Counted from the stretch's first letter, positions 25,586 to 33,032 are shown. The stretch: 64,000 nt of DNA from Pilimelia columellifera (GCF_039532605.1 NZ_BAAARY010000003.1:62001-126000), one strand, 5' to 3'. Notes: generated from the letters alone by a model not told the origin. Program-made: numbers and translations.

Positions 25586-27715
25586 GTGACTGACAACGCA
25601 GCCGGGAGCGCCGTGCCCCGGGTGCTCGCCGGCCTCGACCCCCAGCAGCGGGCGGCGGTGACCGCCCCGGCCGGCCCGGTCTGCGTCCTGGCGGGCGCCG
25701 GCACCGGAAAGACCAGGGCGATCACGTCGCGGATCGCCTACCGCGTGCTCAGCGGCCAGATCGCGGCACGACACGTCCTCGCCGTCACCTTCACCGCCCG
25801 GGCAGCCGCAGAGATGCGCTCCCGCCTCGACGAGTTGGGCGTCGGCGGGGTGCAGGCTCGGACGTTCCACGCGGCGGCGCTGCGCCAGGTGCGCTACTTC
25901 GCTCCCCGGCTGCTGTCGGGCCGGGCGGTCCCCGAACTGATCGATAGCAAGATCAAACTGGTCGGTCTGGCTGCCGCGAAGTGCGGGACGCGCGCCGACC
26001 GCACCATCGCCCGGGACCTGGCCAGCGAGATCGAGTGGGCGAAGTCTTCGCTGGTGGAGCCCGCCGAGTATCCGGTCGCCGCGGCGCGGCACGCCCGGGA
26101 GACCCCCCTGGACGCCGCTCGTGTCGCTGAGGTCTTCGCCGCCTACGAGCGGCTCAAACGCGCCCAGGGCGTCATCGACTTCGAGGACGTGTTGCGCGCC
26201 GCGGTCTGGGGGATCGAGGAGCACCCGGACGTCGCCGCCCAGGTGCGCGCCCAGTACCGGCACTTCGTCGTGGACGAGTACCAGGACGTCAACCCGCTCC
26301 AGCAACGACTGCTCCAGGCGTGGCTCGGCGGGGGCGATGACCTCACCGTCGTCGGCGACGCCAGCCAGACGATCTACTCGTTCACCGGCGCGACGTCGAC
26401 GTACCTGACCGACTTTCGGCGTGCCCACCCGGGCGCGACAGTGGTCCGTCTGGTGCGCGACTACCGCTCCACCCCGCAGGTCGTCGGCCTGGCGAACGCC
26501 GTCATCGAACAGGCCCGCGGCAGCGAGGCGCGGCTGCGGCTGGCGCTTGAGGGCCAGCGCCCGCCCGGCCCGGACCCGCAGTGGCGCATCTTCCCGGACG
26601 AGCCGGCCGAGGCCGTCGCCGTCGCGCGGCGCTGCGCTGAGCTGATCGCCGGCGGCACGACGGCCAGCGAGATCGCGGTGCTGTTCCGGGCCAACGCCCA
26701 GTCGCCGGCGTACGAGGAGGCGCTCGCCGACGCCGGAGTTCCGTACGTGGTGCGCGGGGCCGAACGGTTCTTCGACCGTCCTGAGGTCCGCCACGCGATG
26801 ATCGCGCTCCGGTCGGCCGCCCGGTCGGCGGACCCGGACCGGCCGCTGGTCGACGCGGTGGCCGAGGCGCTGTCGGCGACGGGTTGGCAGCCGGCCGCCC
26901 CACCGCCCGGCGGCGCGGCCCGGGAACGGTGGGAGGCGCTGGCGGCATTGGTCACCCTCGCCCAGGAACAGGCCGCCACGCCGCCGGCCGGCGGAATGGT
27001 CGCCTTCTGCGAGGAGCTGGCCAGACGGGCGTCCGCTCAGCACGCCCCGACGGTCGAGGGCGTGACCCTGGCCTCGCTGCACGCCGCCAAGGGCCTGGAG
27101 TGGGACGCCGTCTTCCTCGTCGGGCTCGCCGACGGCGCCCTGCCGACGGTCTACGCCAAGACCCCGGCGTCTGTGGAGGAGGAACGGCGTCTGCTGTACG
27201 TGGGGATCACCCGCGCCCGGCATTGGCTGTGGCTCTCGTACGCGCTCTCCCGCGCCCCCGGCGGCCGGTCCCGCCGGCCCTGCCGGTTCCTGCCGCAGTT
27301 CGACGGGGACCGCCCCGCCGCCGGCGCCAGCGGACCGCGCCGGACCGGTAGGGCGGCTGGTCGGGTGGAGCGGGCCCAGGTGCGGGTGGCCACCTGCCGG
27401 ATCTGCGGGGCCACGCTGCTGGCCGGGGCCGACCGTAAGCTCGGACGCTGCCAGGACTGCCCCTCGGACTTGGACGAGGATCTGCTGGAACGGATCGTCC
27501 GGTGGCGCGCGGACACGGCCGCCGCACAGGGCGTGCCGGCGTATGTGGTGTTCACCGACGCGACGGTGACGGCGCTGGCCGAGCGGCGACCGACTGCCGA
27601 GTCGGACCTGTTGGCGATCGCGGGCATCGGCCCCCGCAAGGCGCAGATGTACGGCTCCGCGGTGCTCGCGCTCACCTCCGGTGGAGAAGTCGCCCCAGAA
27701 GACCGCGGAAATTAG
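25586..27715 (+). CDS. uvrD2: UvrD2-type SF1 helicase with tetracysteine and HRDC domains
   Basis: 709 residues from GTG 25586; ATG 25574 is possible. UvrD motor: Walker A GAGTGKTR (37-44), DEYQDV (from D230), YSFTGA, HAAKGLEWDAVFLVGL, and GITRARHWLW. After the motor comes a tetracysteine motif (C604, C607, C622, C625), then an HRDC-like domain (LLAIAGIGPRKAQMYG). This architecture is specific to actinobacterial UvrD2, an ATP-dependent 3'-5' helicase essential in mycobacteria. It is divergent from mrx1 and upstream of the whiB7 region. Confidence 0.92.
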   Translation: MTDNAAGSAVPRVLAGLDPQQRAAVTAPAGPVCVLAGAGTGKTRAITSRIAYRVLSGQIAARHVLAVTFTARAAAEMRSRLDELGVGGVQARTFHAAALRQVRYFAPRLLSGRAVPELIDSKIKLVGLAAAKCGTRADRTIARDLASEIEWAKSSLVEPAEYPVAAARHARETPLDAARVAEVFAAYERLKRAQGVIDFEDVLRAAVWGIEEHPDVAAQVRAQYRHFVVDEYQDVNPLQQRLLQAWLGGGDDLTVVGDASQTIYSFTGATSTYLTDFRRAHPGATVVRLVRDYRSTPQVVGLANAVIEQARGSEARLRLALEGQRPPGPDPQWRIFPDEPAEAVAVARRCAELIAGGTTASEIAVLFRANAQSPAYEEALADAGVPYVVRGAERFFDRPEVRHAMIALRSAARSADPDRPLVDAVAEALSATGWQPAAPPPGGAARERWEALAALVTLAQEQAATPPAGGMVAFCEELARRASAQHAPTVEGVTLASLHAAKGLEWDAVFLVGLADGALPTVYAKTPASVEEERRLLYVGITRARHWLWLSYALSRAPGGRSRRPCRFLPQFDGDRPAAGASGPRRTGRAAGRVERAQVRVATCRICGATLLAGADRKLGRCQDCPSDLDEDLLERIVRWRADTAAAQGVPAYVVFTDATVTALAERRPTAESDLLAIAGIGPRKAQMYGSAVLALTSGGEVAPEDRGN

Positions 27716-27803
27716 TTTGCCTAGCCCCGGCGTCACGTCCTAACCTTCGGGGGCGCACCTGTGCGCTCGCGGTGTTTTCGCAGGTCACAGGGCGGTGACG
27801 AAG

Positions 27804-27821
27804 CTGTCAGGTACCCGACAG
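27804..27821. promoter_or_regulatory. 18-bp palindrome CTGTCAGGTACCCGACAG, candidate operator upstream of the whiB7 leader
   Basis: Near-perfect palindrome (arms CTGTC and GACAG around a GGTACC centre) about 100 bp before the leader ORF. A nearly identical site, CTGTCGGCTACCTGACAT, lies at 31799-31816 upstream of the ThiF-like gene, suggesting a shared regulator. The protein that binds is unknown. Confidence 0.45.
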
Positions 27822-27924
27822 TCGGTTGCCAGACAGCGGCGATAGCCACAGAATCATTCGTAACGCAAAGCAGGCGGCGCGACCGGAGACGGTCCGCCCG
27901 GAGACCAGACAGGAGGTGCTTCCC

Positions 27925-28200
27925 ATGGTGATCAACATGACGATCGAGCGTCGCGTTCCGTCCCCGGCGGAGGCGCTGATCGCTGTCTGGCGTCCGGCGC
28001 TCGCCGTTCACGTCCGCGAAGCGCGGCCGGCGTACACCACGCTTCCCAGCACTGTCTTCACGACCGCTGCCACGCCGGCTGCCGGTCTGAAGGCGGCTCT
28101 GACCCAGGGCCACAAGGTTTCCGGCAACGGATTCGTCGGCGCCATGCGCGCTGACAACGATCTCGTCAGCGGTGTCCCACCTCGAGGAAGGCCGGTCTGA
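27925..28200 (+). CDS. putative leader ORF (91 aa) upstream of whiB7
   Basis: ATG 27925 has a near-ideal AGGAGGTG ribosome site. The 91-residue product has no recognised domain, although codon use is clearly coding-like. Its stop codon (28198-28200) lies inside one hairpin and just upstream of an intrinsic terminator before whiB7. In mycobacteria and Streptomyces whiB7/wblC is controlled by a translated upstream ORF plus a terminator; this ORF occupies the corresponding position. It may be regulatory only, or a genuine small protein. The sequence of the product is not known to matter. Confidence 0.55.
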   Translation: MVINMTIERRVPSPAEALIAVWRPALAVHVREARPAYTTLPSTVFTTAATPAAGLKAALTQGHKVSGNGFVGAMRADNDLVSGVPPRGRPV

Positions 28201-28260
28201 GTCACTTCAGACCTCCGGCTCACCTTGAGGCCGCGGACCCCGTAACCGGGATCCGCGGCC
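28194..28260 (+). terminator. whiB7 attenuator: stop-codon hairpin plus intrinsic terminator
   Basis: First hairpin GGTCTGA-GTCACT-TCAGACC (28194-28213) contains the stop of the leader ORF. Second hairpin: arms GGCCGCGGACCC (28229-28240) and GGGATCCGCGGCC (28248-28260), then TTTCTCATTTT. Ribosome stalling in the leader could change the folding between these elements and allow read-through into whiB7. The assignment rests on position and on published whiB7/wblC attenuation. Confidence 0.65.
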
Positions 28261-28357
28261 TTTCTCATTTTGCCCCGCTACCCAAGGCGAAACGACCGTG
28301 ATCAACACACTCGTCAGTCCGTCAAGCAACCCGATCGAAGAAGAGGTGATCAACAGC

Positions 28358-28711
28358 ATGTCGACGTTGGCAATAGTCCCCGAGCGGGCGCCGACCTTGT
28401 CCGACCTGCCCTGCCGCAAGTTCGACCCGGACCTGTGGTTCTCCGATGCCCCAGCCGAACTTGAGCTCGCCAAGGCCCTGTGTGGCGACTGCCCGTTGCA
28501 GCGCGAGTGCCTCGCCGGCGCCGTGGAGCGGGCTGAGCCGTGGGGCGTCTGGGGTGGCGAGATCTTCGAGCGCGGCGCGGTCATCGCCCGCAAGCGGCCC
28601 CGGGGCCGGCCCCGGAAGGCCGACCTGGCCCGGGACGCCGTCCTCACCGTCGAGGTCCAGACCCGGCTCACCGCCCAGGGCCTGCCGACCAGGCAGCCCG
28701 TCGCAGCCTGA
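28358..28711 (+). CDS. whiB7: WhiB7-type Fe-S transcription factor
   Basis: 117 residues from ATG 28358 (GAAGAGGTG upstream; an in-frame GTG at 28298 is possible). WhiB fold: four cluster Cys (PCRKFDP, then CGDCPLQREC), the G(V/I)WGG turn (GVWGGE), and a C-terminal AT-hook RGRPRK that binds A/T-rich DNA next to the -35 of target promoters. WhiB7 binds the primary sigma factor and activates intrinsic antibiotic-resistance genes and its own transcription. It lies next to uvrD2 and ABC1/ThiF-like genes as in mycobacteria. Confidence 0.93.
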   Translation: MSTLAIVPERAPTLSDLPCRKFDPDLWFSDAPAELELAKALCGDCPLQRECLAGAVERAEPWGVWGGEIFERGAVIARKRPRGRPRKADLARDAVLTVEVQTRLTAQGLPTRQPVAA

Positions 28712-28770
28712 CCCGCGGCGCCTCCAGCAACAGCCCGATTCGTCCGAAGCTATGGAAAGGAACCACCCTG

Positions 28771-28941
28771 ATGAAGCTCTCATCCGCGACTGGCGTCCAC
28801 TTAATTCACCAAGCGCTCGCGAGGGCCCGAAGGCTCATGCCTCAGTCCGTTGTGGAGACGACAACTGAGGCGCCGCAGTCCGCGTTGACCATCGCCATGC
28901 AGGCGCGCCGCCGGGAGGCGGCCCGCCAGCTCGGGCTCTGA
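28771..28941 (+). CDS. small hypothetical protein downstream of whiB7
   Basis: 56 residues from ATG 28771, with AAAGGAA 8 nt upstream. Ser/Thr-rich start, then a basic helical C-terminus (AMQARRREAARQLGL). It lies 59 nt after whiB7 and could be co-transcribed. No domain was recognised and it is shorter than most annotated proteins. It could be a WhiB7-regulated small protein. Confidence 0.5.
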   Translation: MKLSSATGVHLIHQALARARRLMPQSVVETTTEAPQSALTIAMQARRREAARQLGL

Positions 28942-29127
28942 CAACGACGCCACGGCTGGGCCAGCACGATCCGCGCCCCTGGGGGTGGCCGACCGCCACG
29001 CCCAGGGCGCGCCGTGCGCCCGTTGAGCCTCACCGGAGCCGCTCAGGCAGCCGCCTGGCCGCTCGCACCACACGCGCAGCACGCCAACGACAGGTCGTTT
29101 CGCTGTACCCCTCAGAGGTGAAAAACC

Positions 29128-29193
29128 ATGTTCATGAAAGGAATGGTCGTCTGCTGGGCCGGCCCGAGCCGGTGGGCCGGCCCCAGCCACTGA
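29128..29193 (+). CDS. possible 21-aa peptide with a tandem WAGPS repeat
   Basis: GAGGTGA precedes ATG 29128; the product is MFMKGMVVC followed by WAGPSRWAGPSH and a stop. The repeat arises from a DNA hairpin (GCTGGGCCGG ... CCGGCCCCAGC). It could be a small secreted or signalling peptide, an RNA hairpin, or part of the transcript end. Its function is unknown. Confidence 0.3.
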   Translation: MFMKGMVVCWAGPSRWAGPSH

Positions 29194-29222
29194 CCGATCC
29201 GGGGCTCGGCCCCGCTGACCCC

Positions 29223-29251
29223 AACGCCCGTACGCATCGCGTACGGGCGTT
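29223..29251. terminator. bidirectional terminator
   Basis: Perfect 13-bp stem AACGCCCGTACGC-ATC-GCGTACGGGCGTT between the convergent whiB7-side genes and the ABC1 gene. Confidence 0.8.
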
Positions 29252-29283
29252 CGTACTGGAGCCGCCACAGCGGCCGGCCGCTG

Positions 29284-30594
29284 TCAGTCCTCGGCGAAGC
29301 CGGGCAGCCAGCGCAGCAGCACGTCCCGGAACGGGGCCCGTGCCTCCAACTGGCACAGCACCCCGATCGAGCCGAGCGTCACCCGGTGGATGAGCATGTA
29401 CGCCGGCGGCAGGTTGAGCTTGCGGCTGAGCAGGTACGCCGGGCTCTTGGGGCTGCCCAGCCGCGCCGCCTCGGCGCGGAGCCAGGCCCGGGTGAAGTGG
29501 AACTCGTCGACGGCGAACGGTTCCAGCATCGGCAGCAGGAAATCCAGGAGGGCGTCGGCCGGCACATCGTCGGCGCTGAGGAAGCCCTCGCCGCTGAGGC
29601 CGTCGCGGACACCGTCGGCGTCGCCGGCGAGCGCGAGGCGCACCAGCCGGCCGATCGGCGCCGGCAGCCCGTCCGGGAGTCGGGCGACGGCGCCGAAGTC
29701 GAGCACGCCGAGGCGCCCGTCGGCCAGAATCCGGTAGTTGCCGGGGTGCGGGTCGGCATGTAGCAGACGGGCCCGCTGCGGGGCCGAGAAGTGCAGGGTG
29801 GCGAGTAGCCGACCGGCGTGGTCCCGCTCCGGCGGAGCGCCCGCGGCGATGATCTGTGACAGCGGCGTTCCATCTACCCAGCCGGTGACCAGGACCCGAG
29901 GGGCGCTGGCCAACACCGGTGGCACGTAGATCTCGTCGTCGTCGGCGTAGGCGGCGCCGAAGCCACGCTGGGCGGCCGCCTCCAGCTCGTAGTCCAACTC
30001 CTCGGTGATCCGGGCCCGGAGTTCCGACACCAACGGCTTGACGTCGATGCCGGGCTGGATGACCCGGAACAGGCTGCTGAGCCGGGCGAGCTGGTTGAGG
30101 TCGGAGACCAGCGCGTCCCCGGCGCCGGGGTACTGGACCTTGACGGCGACGTCGGTCCCGTCGTGCCAGACCGCCCGGTGCACCTGTCCGATGCTGGCCG
30201 CGGCCGCCGGGGCGTCGGAGAACGCACGGAAGTTCGTGCGCCAGTCGCGGCCCAACTCGGCGATGAGCACCTTGTGCACGCTGGCGGCGGGCAGCGGCGG
30301 CGCCGCTTCCTGGAGCTTGGTCAGCGCCTGCCGGTAGGGCCCCGCGAGTTCCTCTGGCAGCGCCGCCTCGAAGACGCTCAGCCCCTGACCGAACTTCATG
30401 GCCCCGCCCTTGAGCTGGCCCAGGACGCTGAAAAGCTGCTCCGCGGTGCGTTGCTGCATCTCCGCCGAGACGACCTCGGAGGCCATGCCGGTGACGCGCT
30501 TGCCGAGCCCCAGCGCGGCTCGCCCTGCGAAGCCGAGCGGGAGCGCGGCGAGCTTTGCGGAACGGACGACGGCCCGGCGGGGGATCTCGCTCAT
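29284..30594 (-). CDS. ABC1/ADCK (UbiB-like) atypical kinase
   Basis: 436 residues from ATG 30594, overlapping the ThiF-like stop (ATGA). Hallmarks: the N-terminal KxGQ-type motif as GGAMKFGQGLS, the A-rich loop PAAAASIGQVHRA, VAVKVQYPGA (ATP-binding Lys), DPHPGNYRIL (catalytic Asp/Asn) and LDFGAVARLP (DFG). Members of this family hydrolyse ATP and assist lipid-soluble cofactor synthesis in other bacteria; the M. tuberculosis orthologue (Rv3197) also sits next to whiB7 and has been linked to macrolide tolerance. It is probably membrane associated. Confidence 0.9.
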   Translation of the reverse strand: MSEIPRRAVVRSAKLAALPLGFAGRAALGLGKRVTGMASEVVSAEMQQRTAEQLFSVLGQLKGGAMKFGQGLSVFEAALPEELAGPYRQALTKLQEAAPPLPAASVHKVLIAELGRDWRTNFRAFSDAPAAAASIGQVHRAVWHDGTDVAVKVQYPGAGDALVSDLNQLARLSSLFRVIQPGIDVKPLVSELRARITEELDYELEAAAQRGFGAAYADDDEIYVPPVLASAPRVLVTGWVDGTPLSQIIAAGAPPERDHAGRLLATLHFSAPQRARLLHADPHPGNYRILADGRLGVLDFGAVARLPDGLPAPIGRLVRLALAGDADGVRDGLSGEGFLSADDVPADALLDFLLPMLEPFAVDEFHFTRAWLRAEAARLGSPKSPAYLLSRKLNLPPAYMLIHRVTLGSIGVLCQLEARAPFRDVLLRWLPGFAED

Positions 30595-31682
30595 TGTTTG
30601 ATTGTGACCGACGTCGGCGGTTGCTGACCGCCCCGGCGTCGGTGATCAGCGATACGTTCGGCGCAGCCGCACCGCGGGTGCGCCGTCCAGCGTCGTCGAT
30701 GTCCTGGCCCACGTCCGATCTCGATGCTCTCGCCGAAGGCGTGGTTGGCGCGTCGGTCGATGAAGCTGGTCACCGTTTCGACGGCCTGGGCGGCGGCGGC
30801 CAGCACCGTGGCGGCGTTCGCTGCCTCGCCGGTGTGCCCGCTTAGCTGGTCCGTGAGCTGCGGCCAGTGCGGGTCACGGTCATACCGGTGGAGTTCCAGG
30901 CAGTTGAGGCAGGGACGCCCGGCCGGCGGCAACAGCGGTCCGACGACGATCGTGGCGTCCCGGCCGGTCACTGTCAGGTGCGCTCGGCGGTGGCGGCGGT
31001 GGCCGAGCGCGACCAGCTCCGGTGGGCTGTCCAGCCCGAGATGGATGACCAGCGGCGCCTCGCCGGCTCGGACGGGCCGGATGACGGTCTCCGGGGCGAC
31101 ATTCCTGATGAGCTGCTCCATGACGTCCCGCCGGGGCCGACCGACGTGGGCCAGGCGGACCAGGCCGGCGAAGACCTCGTCCGGCTGGATCCTTCCCGGG
31201 GCGGGATCGAGGTGGCCGATGCCGGCCTCGGCGAGACCAGCGAGCAACGGACCGGCGATGCGGCCGGCGCCGACCACGGTGATCCTGGCGGCCGCGCGTC
31301 GACGCAGGAGGTTCGCCGGATTCGGCTGGCCGTCGGCCAGGGCCAGCGCCGCGGCCTCGGTCGTCAGCCTCCGCCGTGCCGGTTCCGGGACGTGCCCGGG
31401 CAGCAGGGCGTTGCCGGACATGAGGAGCCCGGTGCGGGCCATCGCGTCGATGAGGTCGAGCGCGACGGCGGCCGGGATGCCCCACCGGGCGCCCTCACGG
31501 CAGATCGCCGCCTCGCTGAGGCGGCCGTCGAGCAGGCTGATGAGGCGCCCGAGCTGGGGGTGGGGCAGATCGACGACTGTCGCGTGGGCGGTGTCGATGC
31601 CCAGTTGCAGCTGGCTGGGGCTCCGCCACAGGCGGGGGAGGCCAGGAATGAGGGTGGGCCGGGTGACTGGGCGACGCGTCAT
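30591..31682 (-). CDS. ThiF/HesA-like (TOMM cyclodehydratase E1-type) protein
   Basis: 363 residues; ATG 31682 was chosen over an upstream ATG at 31730 because CAATCT lies 7 nt before it and an operator-like palindrome sits just upstream. Rossmann loop VVGAGRIAGPLLAGLAEAG at about 150-170 and the PCLNCLELHRYDRDPHWPQL segment resemble the docking part of azole-peptide cyclodehydratases. No YcaO partner is near. It is the first gene of an operon with the ABC1 kinase and corresponds by position to Rv3196 of M. tuberculosis (from memory). The substrate is unknown. Confidence 0.72.
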   Translation of the reverse strand: MTRRPVTRPTLIPGLPRLWRSPSQLQLGIDTAHATVVDLPHPQLGRLISLLDGRLSEAAICREGARWGIPAAVALDLIDAMARTGLLMSGNALLPGHVPEPARRRLTTEAAALALADGQPNPANLLRRRAAARITVVGAGRIAGPLLAGLAEAGIGHLDPAPGRIQPDEVFAGLVRLAHVGRPRRDVMEQLIRNVAPETVIRPVRAGEAPLVIHLGLDSPPELVALGHRRHRRAHLTVTGRDATIVVGPLLPPAGRPCLNCLELHRYDRDPHWPQLTDQLSGHTGEAANAATVLAAAAQAVETVTSFIDRRANHAFGESIEIGRGPGHRRRWTAHPRCGCAERIADHRRRGGQQPPTSVTIKQ

Positions 31683-31684
31683 GG

Positions 31685-31699
31685 GTGACAGATTGTCAC
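31685..31699. promoter_or_regulatory. palindrome GTGACA-N3-TGTCAC at the ThiF-like gene start
   Basis: Perfect 6-bp arms immediately upstream of ATG 31682 and overlapping the proposed -10 (CAATCT on the minus strand). A repressor bound here would block initiation. The binding protein is unknown. Confidence 0.45.
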
Positions 31700-31722
31700 T
31701 GAGAGATCGCGGCGAGGTGGAG

Positions 31723-31784
31723 TTATCCACAGGGTCCGCCGACTGCGGCGGCGGTTATCCACAGGATCGGGCTGGTTATCCACA
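31723..31784 (-). promoter_or_regulatory. three perfect DnaA boxes (TTATCCACA)
   Basis: TTATCCACA at 31723-31731, 31755-31763 and 31776-31784, all in the same orientation, spaced 32 and 21 bp (about three and two helical turns), so all lie on one face of the DNA. Each continues with GG. They lie upstream of the ThiF-ABC1 operon. No dnaA/dnaN and no A/T-rich unwinding region are near, so a DnaA-titration or DnaA-regulated promoter site is more likely than an origin. Confidence 0.75.
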
Positions 31785-31798
31785 GGTAGCTCTGACTA

Positions 31799-31816
31799 CT
31801 GTCGGCTACCTGACAT
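31799..31816. promoter_or_regulatory. palindrome CTGTCGGCTACCTGACAT
   Basis: Same pattern as the site at 27804-27821: TGTCRGNTACCYGACA. It lies 15 bp from the last DnaA box, upstream of the ThiF-like gene. Confidence 0.45.
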
Positions 31817-31890
31817 AACGACGGGTGAGTTCACGCGGTACGGCCGTTCATGCTTTCAGGCCTGGCCTGGTGAGCGGGGAGGTCGTCGGT

Positions 31891-31917
31891 CCCGGCGGGG
31901 CTGTCGACCCCGCCGGG
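31891..31917. terminator. hairpin downstream of the zinc-ribbon gene
   Basis: CCCGGCGGGG (31891-31900) and CCCCGCCGGG (31908-31917) form a perfect 10-bp stem with a 7-nt loop, 18 bp past the stop of the minus-strand zinc-ribbon gene. Confidence 0.6.
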
Positions 31918-31934
31918 GATCCGACGCGTGCGGG

Positions 31935-32099
31935 TCAGGCCTTCGCCTTGGCCTTGCCCAAAATCCGGTTCACGGTGGTGCCACAGGTCGGGCACTTGCC
32001 CTTGGCCATCTCCATGCCGGTCTTGGACACCTCGACGTTGCCCTCGAAGGTGCGCTTCTCCTTGCACTTGACGCAGTAACCCTCATAGGTCTGGGCCAC
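31935..32099 (-). CDS. DUF5679 zinc-ribbon protein
   Basis: 54 residues from GTG 32099, with GAGGAGG upstream. Two CxxC pairs (YCVKCKEKR and GKCPTCGT) form a zinc ribbon, and the C-terminus is basic (NRILGKAKAKA). Such short ribbons occur widely in actinobacteria near whiB7/ABC1 and probably bind nucleic acid or a ribosome-related partner. No specific function is known. Confidence 0.85.
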   Translation of the reverse strand: MAQTYEGYCVKCKEKRTFEGNVEVSKTGMEMAKGKCPTCGTTVNRILGKAKAKA

Positions 32100-32459
32100 G
32101 GTGTCCTCCTCGTGTTGTCGCCGCCCGGTCGTCGCGGCGCCGGTGGCGCGGATGCGGCGATGTCGCGCGGCGGCTGGTGCGATCGCGGTGCACGACCGCC
32201 GTCCCGCGCCGACCTGTACCCAGCCTGGCGCGATTTCATGTCCACTGCCGGCTGGCAGCTCGGCACGATGAGTGTGCCTGTCCTTATCGTCCACATATGC
32301 GAACTTCGTCGGGACACGCCGTGGCGTCGACGGAAAGGTGGGCCAGCATGACCCAAACGGAGAAAAATTCGGACGGCAGGCGCGAGAGCGCCCTTTCCTC
32401 CGCGGCTCCGGCGTGTCGAGCCTTGCGGGTTACTGGCCACCACCCGTTAGCTTGCCTGC
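32100..32459. other. 360-bp region without a convincing gene
   Basis: Several in-frame upstream starts for the metallopeptidase (e.g. ATG 32349 after GGAAAGGTGG) exist here, but the translation is low-complexity and unlike the family. TAGCTT at 32448-32453 is a likely -10. I see no tRNA, known RNA or strong hairpin. Confidence 0.55.
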
Positions 32460-32495
32460 GTGAGGGTCGTTCGGGGCCACGCGGACCGCCGATGA
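32460..32495 (+). CDS. leaderless 11-codon upstream ORF coupled to the metallopeptidase gene
   Basis: GTG 32460 lies 6 nt after TAGCTT and encodes VRVVRGHADRR; its TGA stop overlaps the next start in ATGA (32492-32495). The downstream gene has no Shine-Dalgarno, so translation may reach it by termination-reinitiation. Such leaderless short uORFs are common in mycobacteria. Confidence 0.45.
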   Translation: MRVVRGHADRR

Positions 32496-33019
32496 GCGGG
32501 GCCCGCAAGCCGGTGGTCGAAGTCCGGCGCAGTCAGCGCCGGCGTCGAACAGTGTCCGCCTACCGCGACGGCGAGACCGTCGTGGTGCTCATCCCGGACA
32601 AGTTCTCCCGCGCGGAGGAGTCCGAGTGGGTCGACCGCATGCTCGCCCGGCTGGCCGCCCGTGAGAAGCGCGCCCGCCGTGACGACGCCGAGCTCGCCGC
32701 CCGAGCCCGCAGGCTCACCAGCCAGTACCTGCACGAGCACACCGACACCGCTGTGCCGGTCAGCATCCGCTGGGTACGGAACCAGAACGGCAGGTGGGGC
32801 TCCTGCACCCCGGCAGACCGCACCATCCGCATCTCGCACCGGATCCAGGAGATGCCCGACTGGGTCGTTGACTACGTCCTGCTGCACGAGCTGGCGCACC
32901 TGGTGGTGCCGAGCCACAACTCCCGGTTCTGGGAACTCGTGGGACGGTACCCGCGCGCCGAACGCGCCCGCGGCTACCTGGAGGGCATCTCGGCGGCGAC
33001 CGGGTTCGTCGTGGACTGA
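32492..33019 (+). CDS. YgjP-like (M48-type) metal-dependent hydrolase
   Basis: 175 residues. Zinc-peptidase motif LLHELAHLVVPSH (HExxH with the following His), preceded by the family motif WVRNQNGRWGSCTPADRTIRIS. YgjP/DUF45 proteins are predicted metallopeptidases and often occur as orphan cytoplasmic genes or in restriction-type loci; the substrate is unknown. ATG 32492 was chosen from the ATGA coupling with the upstream short ORF and from homologue length. Confidence 0.85.
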   Translation: MSGARKPVVEVRRSQRRRRTVSAYRDGETVVVLIPDKFSRAEESEWVDRMLARLAAREKRARRDDAELAARARRLTSQYLHEHTDTAVPVSIRWVRNQNGRWGSCTPADRTIRISHRIQEMPDWVVDYVLLHELAHLVVPSHNSRFWELVGRYPRAERARGYLEGISAATGFVVD

Positions 33020-33032
33020 GCCGGCCCGGGTC

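Larger units (their letters stand above)
28942..29283. other. intergenic region between the whiB7 operon and the ABC1 kinase gene
   Basis: 342 bp without an ordinary gene. It contains a possible 21-residue peptide (29128-29193) whose C-terminal half is a repeated WAGPSxWAGPSx, and a strong bidirectional terminator (29223-29251). The stretch 28975-29060 is GC-rich with imperfect hairpins; no tRNA or known RNA was recognised. Confidence 0.6.

Noticed and set aside
31723..31784. DnaA boxes as a chromosomal origin
   Set aside because: No dnaA, dnaN, rpmH or parAB genes, no A/T-rich unwinding element, only three boxes in one orientation.
32349..32491. N-terminal extension of the YgjP-like protein from ATG 32349
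   Set aside because: Ribosome site is fair, but the extra residues are unlike the family and span a -10 box.
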